A DNA stretch of 19,194 nucleotides from JBHIBC01 sp046758905. GTDB taxonomy: Bacteria > Acidobacteriota > Polarisedimenticolia > Gp22-AA2. Below the pieces are notes generated by a model, which was given only the letters and a program-made list of their open reading frames with translations, ran no database searches and had not been told where the DNA came from. Where the stretch lies: positions 1-19,194 of the forward strand of contig JBHIBC010000053.1 of assembly GCA_046758905.1 (NCBI GenBank), written 5' to 3'. The translations under genes were made by a program, and so were the position numbers. Shown here piece after piece: positions 8,358 to 13,098 of this stretch (its first letter is position 1; every line of letters starts with the position of its first letter).

Positions 8358-8387
8358 CATCGGCGGCGGCGCGAGGGATCGCCGATG
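8358..8387 (+). terminator. Inverted repeat after the methyltransferase gene, possible weak terminator
   Basis: CATCGGCG (8358-8365) and CGCCGATG (8380-8387) are perfectly complementary with a 14-base loop, 21 bases past the methyltransferase stop. No T run follows, so intrinsic termination would be weak. Confidence 0.25.
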
Positions 8388-8423
8388 CGGCGGGCCGACG
8401 TCCCGATCGGATTCGCTTGACGC

Positions 8424-8454
8424 GGGTCCACACGGGGTCCACCCGTGGTAGAGT
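8424..8454 (+). promoter_or_regulatory. Promoter region of the SWIB gene with a tandem GGGTCCAC repeat
   Basis: GGGTCCAC occurs twice, at 8424-8431 and 8435-8442, in direct orientation with an 11-bp period (one helical turn). CCAC/GTGG arms (8439-8442, 8445-8448) follow, then a -10-like TAGAGT (8449-8454). No good -35 box lies 16-18 bases upstream; TTGACG at 8417 is 26 bases away. The repeat therefore occupies the place where an activator or repressor would be expected. The transcript would start near 8461, 44 bases before the SWIB ATG. Confidence 0.4.
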
Positions 8455-8504
8455 TTCCGGGGTTTTCGCCGGACCGTCCTCAACCCTTTGCCTAGGAGGT
8501 GCAG

Positions 8505-8843
8505 ATGGCCAAGAGGAAAAAGGCGACGAGGAGGAAGAAAGCCACCAAGAGGAAAGGGACGAAGAGGAGAGCCACCAAGAGGCGAAAGGGACGCCGGCCG
8601 AGCGCCGCGTTCATGAAACCGCTGAAGCCGTCCGCCGCCCTCGCCGCCGTCGTCGGCTCGAAAGCGCTGCCGCGGACCCAGGTCACCAAGAAGCTCTGGA
8701 ACTACATCAAGAGGAAGAAGCTCCAGGACAAGAAGAACCGTCGGATGATCAACGCCGACGCGTTGCTGAAAAAGGTGTTCGGAGGCCGGGGCAAGGTCAA
8801 CATGTTCCAGATGACCAAGCTCGTCGCCCGGCACCTGAAGTAG
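8505..8843 (+). CDS. SWIB/MDM2-domain protein with an H1-like basic N-terminal tail
   Basis: A 112-residue protein. Residues 1-31 are 20/31 Lys or Arg, built from repeats of the form (K/R)(K/R)AT(K/R), like the tails of histone H1-like bacterial proteins. Residues 35-112 form a SWIB domain: FMKPLKPSAALAAVVGS, then LPRTQVTKKLWNYIKRKKLQ, INADALLKKVF and a C-terminal FQMTKLVARHL helix. SWIB domains are known from eukaryotic SWI/SNF subunits and from chlamydiae, where some are fused to topoisomerase I. Here it is free-standing, so a small nucleoid or DNA-binding role is likely but inferred. The ATG at 8505 is placed by AGGAGG with a 5-base spacing. The tail is encoded almost entirely by purine-rich codons, with AGG/AGA for Arg instead of the CGC/CGG favoured by its neighbours. 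Confidence 0.9.
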   Translation: MAKRKKATRRKKATKRKGTKRRATKRRKGRRPSAAFMKPLKPSAALAAVVGSKALPRTQVTKKLWNYIKRKKLQDKKNRRMINADALLKKVFGGRGKVNMFQMTKLVARHLK

Positions 8844-8972
8844 TCACGAGTCGGCGCGGCGTTGCCATCTGCGGCTTCCGGACCACAGCCGGGAGGCGGC
8901 GCAGAGGCAGACGCGGTCCGGCGCACACACACGCAAACGCCTCGCCGGCCAGCAGGTATCGGACCAGGGACT

Positions 8973-9004
8973 CCCGCCCACCGACGCTCTCGCCGGTGGG
9001 CGGG
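8973..9004. terminator. Perfect 11-bp hairpin between convergent genes, likely bidirectional terminator
   Basis: CCCGCCCACCG (8973-8983) and its exact complement (8994-9004) enclose a 10-base loop. It lies in the 210-bp gap between the ends of the SWIB gene (+) and the M20 peptidase gene (-), where a terminator serving both strands is expected. There is no T run on either side, so it may only pause polymerase or protect 3' ends. The rest of the gap (8844-9053) has no gene that I can recognise. Confidence 0.45.
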
Positions 9005-9010
9005 GCCGTT

Positions 9011-9024
9011 CCCGGGCGCCCGGG
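9011..9024. repeat. 14-bp perfect palindrome CCCGGGCGCCCGGG
   Basis: A fully self-complementary 14-mer six bases past the 11-bp hairpin. A further GAGGGG/CCCCTC hairpin with a 4-base loop lies near 9038-9053, next to the M20 stop. Together they make the convergent gap unusually rich in inverted repeats, though GC-rich DNA produces these often. Confidence 0.35.
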
Positions 9025-9053
9025 CAGCTCCGGCGAGCCGAGGGGAGGGCCCC

Positions 9054-10265
9054 TCAGGGACCCTCGACGGTCTCGAGGAAATGCGCCAGGAATGCGGCGC
9101 GGGGGGCGATGCGGTCGAGCCGCACCCGCTCGCTGACGGCGTGGGCGCCCTCGCCCTCGACGCCAAGCCCGTCCAGGATCGGGACGCCTAAGGCGGCGCA
9201 GAAGGACCCGTCGCTGCCTCCTCCCGTAGCACCCTCTCCGAGCTCGAAGCCGACCTCCGACGCCGCCCGGCGCGCCCTCTCGTACAGCGCGGCGTTGGCC
9301 GGCGTGCGGACCACCGGCGGGTGGGTGAGCGTCGCCTCGACCTTCAGCCTCGCCCTCTGGTCCCTCAGCCGCAGGCTGAGGACCGCCGACTCGACCCGCG
9401 CCCATTCCTCCGGCGTCGGCACGCGCACGTCGATCTCGGCCCGCGCGTGCGGCGCCACGACGTTCTTGGCCACCCCACCGGCGATGAGCCCCGCGTGAAT
9501 CGTCGTCCCGGCGCCGGGGTCCCGCAGGTACTTGACCGCCAGGACCTGCGCCGCGAGCTCCTCGATGGCGTTGACCCCCTTCTCCGGGTCGATGCCGGCG
9601 TGCGCCGGTGTGCCCTCGACCTCGAGGACGACCCGGCCGACTCCCTTGCGGGCGGTCTTGGCGCCGCCGTCCGGGTTGCACGGCTCGAGCCCCAGCACGT
9701 AGCGGCAGCGGCCGGCCTCCTCCTCGAGACGGGGGCGCGAGACGGGGCTGCCGGTCTCCTCGTCGCCGCTGAGAAAGCACACGACGGGCACCCGCGGTCG
9801 GAACGCCCCCTCCCCGAAGGCGCGCGCCAGCAGAACGCAGAGCACGACCCCCGCCTTCATGTCGAAGACGCCGGGCCCCCTCGCGAACCCGCCCTCGATC
9901 GTCAGGGGACGTCGCGACGCCTCGCCCGGCGGCCACACGGTGTCGAGGTGTCCGAGGATCAGCGCAGGGCTGTCGCCCTCGGGACCGAACGACGCGCGCA
10001 GCGCGTCGCCCGCCCCCTGCTGGGGGATGAGGGTGACGGCGACGCCCGCGGCGCGGAACTCCCGCGCGACGGCGGCCCCCATCCGGTCGACCGCCGCCTT
10101 GTCGCACGTGGGGGAGTCGATCTCGACCAGTCGGCGCAGGAGATCGACGGCGGCGGCCTGCCGCGCGGCGAAGTGCGAGAGGAGCTGGCGCGCCCGGGTC
10201 GCCTCGGTTCCCTCCCGACGGCCGGACGCCGGCCGCGGGGCGCGCGGGGGACGGCCGGGCCTCAC
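9054..10265 (-). CDS. M20-family zinc carboxypeptidase, carboxypeptidase G2 type
   Basis: A dinuclear zinc peptidase of 403 residues that removes C-terminal amino acids such as glutamate from peptides or folate-like conjugates. The metal and catalytic set is complete: His106 and Asp108 (GHLDTV), Asp135 (FDMKAG), Glu169/Glu170 (SGDEETGS), Glu194 (GLEP) and His375 (GAHAVSERV). Most of these sit exactly 6 positions before their counterparts in Pseudomonas carboxypeptidase G2 (112, 141, 175, 176, 200). The dimerisation domain begins near HAGIDPEKGVNAIEEL. No signal peptide is visible, unlike the secreted CPG2. Start: the only in-frame option before the domain is GTG at 10265, overlapping the aminotransferase stop as GTGA, which implies translational coupling. 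A GGAGGG near 10212 has no start codon behind it. The first 20 residues are Arg/Pro-rich and probably unstructured. Confidence 0.88.
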   Translation of the reverse strand: MRPGRPPRAPRPASGRREGTEATRARQLLSHFAARQAAAVDLLRRLVEIDSPTCDKAAVDRMGAAVAREFRAAGVAVTLIPQQGAGDALRASFGPEGDSPALILGHLDTVWPPGEASRRPLTIEGGFARGPGVFDMKAGVVLCVLLARAFGEGAFRPRVPVVCFLSGDEETGSPVSRPRLEEEAGRCRYVLGLEPCNPDGGAKTARKGVGRVVLEVEGTPAHAGIDPEKGVNAIEELAAQVLAVKYLRDPGAGTTIHAGLIAGGVAKNVVAPHARAEIDVRVPTPEEWARVESAVLSLRLRDQRARLKVEATLTHPPVVRTPANAALYERARRAASEVGFELGEGATGGGSDGSFCAALGVPILDGLGVEGEGAHAVSERVRLDRIAPRAAFLAHFLETVEGP

Positions 10266-11599
10266 AGCGCCCTGAGCAGCGGCGCGGTCCTGTCGAACGC
10301 CATCAGGTGGGCCTCGACGTCGGCCTCCGTGTGCAAGGCGCTGATCGTCCATTGCTCGTCCGTGCCGGCCGCCTGCGGGAGGATGCCCTCGTTGAGCATC
10401 CCCAGGAACCATGCGTGCCAGGCCCGGGAGTCGATCTCCAGCCAGTCGCGGTAGTTGCGGATCCTCTCCCTGCGGAAGTTGATCGTTCCCATCGAGCCGA
10501 TGCCGTTGGCGTAGTACGGAAGCTTGTGCGCGCGGATGATGGCCCCGTAGCCGTCCACCAGCTTCCGGTTCAGGGCGAAGATCCTCCCGTAGGTCTCGTC
10601 GGTGAGGATCTCCTTGAGGACCGCCTCGCCGGCGGCCAGCGACAGCGGGTTGCTGCTGTAAGTGCCCCCGTGGAACACACGCAGCGAGCTGAGCTGCTCC
10701 ATGATCGCGGCCGAGGCGCCGAAGGCGGCCATCGGCAGGCCCCCGCCGACCGCCTTGGCCAGGCACACAATGTCGGGCCGCACCCCGAAGCGCTCGACGG
10801 CGCCGCCCCGCGCGATCTTGAGCCCGGTCTTGACCTCGTCGAAGATCAGCAGCGCCTCGAACTCGTCGCACAGCGCGCGCAGGCCGGGCAGGAAGCCGGG
10901 GTCCGGCTCGCAGACGCCGATGTTGAGCATCACCGGCTCGACGATCAGGCAGGCGACCTGGTCCGGGTTGGTCTCGAACTGCGCCCGCACCGAGTCGAGG
11001 TCGTTGAACGCCGCCACCAGGGTGTCGGCGCAGGCCTCGGCGGGGATCCCCGCTCCGGTCGGGATCGGCCGGGGGCGGCGCGGATCGCCGGCGTCGGCGG
11101 GCGCCGGCTTGGTGGACACCAGCAGCGCGTCGTGGGCGCCGTGATACGCACCCTCGAACTTGATCACTTTGGGCCGGCCGGTGCGGCCGCGCGCCACGCG
11201 GATCGCGTGCATCGTCGCCTCCGCCCCCGAGCTGGCGAAGCGCCACTGCTCCATGCCGAAGCGGTCGCGCAGCTCCCGGGCCACGGAGATCTCCAGCCGA
11301 TGCGGCATCGAGTGCAGCGTCCCCATCCTCGCCTGGGCCTCGACGGTCCGGACGATCTTGGGGTGGGCGTGGCCGACGATCATCGCCCCGAACGCGTTGC
11401 CGAAATCGATGTAGCGGTTCCCGTCGGCGTCGGTGACGGTGGTCGCCACCGCCGACTCGACGAACACCGGGTGCGGGTCGATAACGCGGAAGTTGGAGGA
11501 GACCCCTCGCGGGAGGAGGGACCTCGCCTCCTCGAACAGCTCCCGGGACCTCCTCGTCCGCTCCTCGTAGCGGGCGATGATGGCGGCGTAGTTCGACAT
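10262..11599 (-). CDS. PLP-dependent class III aminotransferase, glutamate-1-semialdehyde aminomutase-like
   Basis: A fold-type I pyridoxal-phosphate enzyme of 445 residues. Visible sites are SSGAEATMHAIRVAR (phosphate-binding and substrate region, from about 123), EGAYHGAHD (His153 stacks on the cofactor), IFDEV with Asp254 for the pyridine nitrogen, and the Schiff-base Lys282 in CLAKAVGGGLPMAAFG. The layout resembles HemL, but where HemL has FDEVMTGFR this protein has FDEVKTGLK, and no haem-synthesis gene is near, so I do not call it hemL. Many such homologues are beta-amino-acid or amine aminotransferases or side-chain mutases. The ATG at 11599 follows GGGGAGG with a 7-base gap. It is coupled to the M20 peptidase downstream; together they suggest release and then deamination or rearrangement of an amino acid. 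Confidence 0.88.
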   Translation of the reverse strand: MSNYAAIIARYEERTRRSRELFEEARSLLPRGVSSNFRVIDPHPVFVESAVATTVTDADGNRYIDFGNAFGAMIVGHAHPKIVRTVEAQARMGTLHSMPHRLEISVARELRDRFGMEQWRFASSGAEATMHAIRVARGRTGRPKVIKFEGAYHGAHDALLVSTKPAPADAGDPRRPRPIPTGAGIPAEACADTLVAAFNDLDSVRAQFETNPDQVACLIVEPVMLNIGVCEPDPGFLPGLRALCDEFEALLIFDEVKTGLKIARGGAVERFGVRPDIVCLAKAVGGGLPMAAFGASAAIMEQLSSLRVFHGGTYSSNPLSLAAGEAVLKEILTDETYGRIFALNRKLVDGYGAIIRAHKLPYYANGIGSMGTINFRRERIRNYRDWLEIDSRAWHAWFLGMLNEGILPQAAGTDEQWTISALHTEADVEAHLMAFDRTAPLLRAL

Positions 11600-11610
11600 G
11601 CTCGAGCCTC

Positions 11611-11642
11611 CCCGCCGCCCTCACCCGGGGAGGGGCGGCGGG
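11611..11642 (-). promoter_or_regulatory. Hairpin overlapping the ribosome site of the aminotransferase mRNA
   Basis: Two registers are possible: a perfect 10-bp stem (11611-11620 with 11633-11642), or 7 bp plus a one-base bulge plus CCCTC/GAGGG (11618-11622 with 11630-11634) and a 7-base loop. In the minus-strand RNA the 3' arm runs into the ribosome site GGGGAGG (11613-11607), so a folded stem would partly hide it. Further upstream a -10-like TAGACT (11716-11711) has no convincing -35 box, and a GCGGC/GCCGC pair with a 6-base spacer follows it. The gap 11600-11755 holds no gene. Confidence 0.35.
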
Positions 11643-11755
11643 TGACGAGGCCGACCCCGGCGGGGGCGCCGTGGGCCCTCGCGGCCTGCCCTAGCGGCTA
11701 AGAGGCCGCGAGTCTACCAGAGCGTCCCGGCGGGCGGAAGTCGCGACGCCGCGGG

Positions 11756-12847
11756 TCACGCGCCGCGGCGGCCGTCGCCGGGCGCCGGGGCGGCGGACGA
11801 GTGGCGCTGCAGGAAGGCGGTCACGATCGGGAAGACCTCGTCGCGCGCCCGCTCGCCCAGGAGCACCGTGAAGTGGTTGTAGTCCTCGCTGAACCCCTCC
11901 GCCCGACCGAGCGTCACGTACTCCTTGTCGCACACCGGCGCGCGGTCGATCAGGATCCGCGTCACCGAGGGCGGCGAGCGTCGGGCCGCGGCCGCGAGCT
12001 GCAGCACCGGGAAGTGGATCCGCTCGATCCCCGCCTCGTAGTCGATCGTCCCGTCGGAGGAGACGAACCGCCCGCGCTCGAGGACCTCCCCCAGGTGGCG
12101 CGCGACCCGGCTGCAGCCCAGATCGATGATGCCGTTCGCCACCAGCCGGAGCATCGTGCGGCGGGTCCGGATGCCGTACTTGGGCAGGAAGAGGGTGGGC
12201 GACAGCAGCCCCAGCACGAGCACGAGCGGGATGAACAGGACCGGGGGAACGACCGGGACGAACCGGGTGTACACCAGGCCCGCCGTCTTGCGGCTGCGGA
12301 TCCGGCTGAAGTCGGCCGGCACGTCGCTCATGACGGCCGAGCGGATGCCGCCGGTCAGCCCGACGGCGCAGGCGGCGTACAGGATCATCCCGCCCAGGCT
12401 GTGGCCGACCCAGTGGACCGCGGGCCGCCCGGTCGCGCGCCTGACGTAATCGATCACCGCGGGGAGATCCCGCTGCACGTAATGGTCGAGCGTCCAGTCG
12501 AACGGCCGCAGGCCGCCGCGCCCGTCCCGGACGCTGCCGCCGTGGCCGCGCAGCTCCATCACCCAGACGTCGAATCCCGCCTCCCTGAGGTAGCGGGCGA
12601 TCGAGTGCTCGTCGTCGAGGTCCACGTTGAAGCGGTTGCTCAGCAGCCCGTGACAGACCACCACCGGCTCGCGGCCGTCGGCCGGATGCCGCGCTGCGGG
12701 GCGGTAGCGGTACAGGGCGAGGTTCCAGCCGTCGACGGTCGGGGCGAAGTGGAACTCGTCCGCCGGCGTGGGGAGCCGGTGCAGGCGGCGCACAAGGAGG
12801 CCGAACAGGAAGACGCCGGCGGTGGCGATCAGGAGAGTCGTGCTCAT
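11756..12847 (-). CDS. Alpha/beta-fold hydrolase with N-terminal membrane anchor
   Basis: A 363-residue hydrolase resembling lipase/acyltransferase-type and PHA-synthase-related alpha/beta proteins. Residues 4-19 are hydrophobic and probably form a membrane anchor. The oxyanion HG is at 66-67 (VVVCHGLLSNR), ELRGHG at 99-103, the nucleophile Ser150 is in GHSLGG and the C-terminal His325 is in YNHFTVLLGERARDEVFP. Relatives carry the catalytic acid in a GDRD-like turn before a PP pair, but the matching stretch here is AAAARRSPPSV, with no acidic residue; Asp301 or Asp307 might substitute. The last 15 residues are Ala/Pro/Gly-rich and disordered. The ATG at 12847 has no ribosome site and is only 9 bases from a large hairpin (next entry). 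The substrate is unknown. Confidence 0.85.
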   Translation of the reverse strand: MSTTLLIATAGVFLFGLLVRRLHRLPTPADEFHFAPTVDGWNLALYRYRPAARHPADGREPVVVCHGLLSNRFNVDLDDEHSIARYLREAGFDVWVMELRGHGGSVRDGRGGLRPFDWTLDHYVQRDLPAVIDYVRRATGRPAVHWVGHSLGGMILYAACAVGLTGGIRSAVMSDVPADFSRIRSRKTAGLVYTRFVPVVPPVLFIPLVLVLGLLSPTLFLPKYGIRTRRTMLRLVANGIIDLGCSRVARHLGEVLERGRFVSSDGTIDYEAGIERIHFPVLQLAAAARRSPPSVTRILIDRAPVCDKEYVTLGRAEGFSEDYNHFTVLLGERARDEVFPIVTAFLQRHSSAAPAPGDGRRGA

Positions 12848-12856
12848 ACGCAAAAG

Positions 12857-12915
12857 ACCCGGAAGCTCTGCGGCGGAGCGCCGCCCCGGGGTGACCGGTC
12901 CCGGGACTTCCGGGT
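12857..12915 (-). ncRNA. Nested three-stem RNA structure directly upstream of the hydrolase start
   Basis: A perfect 9-bp outer stem (12915-12907 with 12865-12857, ACCCGGAAG/CTTCCGGGT) encloses two inner stems set side by side. One is CCCGGG/CCCGGG (12905-12900 with 12890-12885, 9-base loop). The other is GCGGCG/CGCCGC (12884-12879 with 12875-12870, 3-base loop). Only one base and four bases remain unpaired at the junctions. The structure is followed by CTTTTG, and the hydrolase ATG is at 12847. It could be a terminator with a weak U run, a start-codon-masking leader, or part of a riboswitch-like element. I do not recognise a known RNA class. The minus strand is chosen because both flanking genes run that way. 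Confidence 0.45.
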
Positions 12916-12922
12916 GCGGTGG

Positions 12923-12949
12923 CCTGCCGGTATTCCTCAGGCGGATACC
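12923..12949 (-). promoter_or_regulatory. Two mutually exclusive hairpins in the hydrolase leader
   Basis: In the minus-strand RNA GGTATCC (12949-12943) can pair with GGAATACC (12936-12929), giving 7 bp with one bulged A. The loop contains GCCTG (12942-12938), which can instead pair with CAGGC (12927-12923) just downstream. The two foldings compete, or could form a very tight pseudoknot. A further imperfect hairpin (GGCCGA/TCGGGCC, about 12977-12956) lies between the short ORF and this element. Confidence 0.35.
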
Positions 12950-12979
12950 AGCGACGGCCCGATGACCTTCGTCGGCCGC

Positions 12980-13036
12980 CTAAGTTACAGGCACCTCACG
13001 GGTCAGCATGGATTCGCATCGACTGTCAGGATTCAT
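12980..13036 (-). CDS. 18-codon ORF, candidate leader peptide or microprotein
   Basis: The ORF reads MNPDSRCESMLTREVPVT and ends with TAG. The case for translation is an exceptional ribosome site at 13057-13039 (next entry) and a candidate promoter just upstream. It starts 36 bases after the stop of the DCC-domain gene and ends 132 bases before the hydrolase ATG. The composition is mixed and polar, with one Cys and no run of one amino acid, so it is not a classical amino-acid attenuator peptide. It is in the same frame as the hydrolase gene: after the TAG, 44 sense codons lead without a stop to the ATG at 12847. I do not recognise the peptide. It could be a sensor of ribosome state, a free microprotein or a chance ORF. 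Confidence 0.45.
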   Translation of the reverse strand: MNPDSRCESMLTREVPVT

Positions 13037-13038
13037 CT

Positions 13039-13057
13039 GCTGGACCACCTCCTTTCT
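13039..13057 (-). promoter_or_regulatory. Extended ribosome binding site complementary to 19 bases of the 16S 3' tail
   Basis: The minus strand reads AGAAAGGAGGTGGTCCAGC. The usual bacterial 16S 3' end is GCTGGATCACCTCCTTTCT, so all 19 positions can pair: 18 Watson-Crick and one G-U. Ordinary ribosome sites in this window use 5-7 bases. The core AGGAGG (13053-13048) is 11 bases from the ATG at 13036, slightly longer than usual. Confidence 0.6.
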
Positions 13058-13069
13058 CGTGTACCGGAG

Positions 13070-13098
13070 AGATTACTCCCGGCCGGCGGAGGCGGCAA
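13070..13098 (-). promoter_or_regulatory. Possible promoter of the short ORF and hydrolase leader
   Basis: On the minus strand TTGCCG (13098-13093) and TAATCT (13075-13070) are 17 bases apart, each a partial match (4/6 and 3/6). They overlap the end of the DCC-domain gene. A start near 13063 would put the extended ribosome site within the first 25 bases of the RNA. Confidence 0.35.

Noticed and set aside
8417..8454. TTGACG and TAGAGT as a standard sigma70 promoter for the SWIB gene
   Set aside because: The spacer is 26 bases, far outside 16-18.
10262..11599. hemL (glutamate-1-semialdehyde aminomutase proper)
   Set aside because: FDEVKTGLK differs from the HemL FDEVMTGFR pattern, and the neighbours are a peptidase and no haem genes.
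9054..11624. A single 856-codon protein ending in the M20 peptidase
   Set aside because: The part above 10265 is a frame-shadow of the aminotransferase; only the segment from the GTG at 10265 has peptidase sequence.
13031..13060. A 16S rRNA 3' fragment on the plus strand
   Set aside because: Only 19 bases match the 16S tail; the conserved sequence that should lie upstream (GTAACAAGGTA region) is absent. It is better explained as the complement of a very long ribosome site.
12854..13072. A known riboswitch (c-di-GMP, cobalamin) or a tRNA in the hydrolase leader
   Set aside because: No B12 box, no GEMM core and no acceptor/T-arm pattern could be found on either strand.
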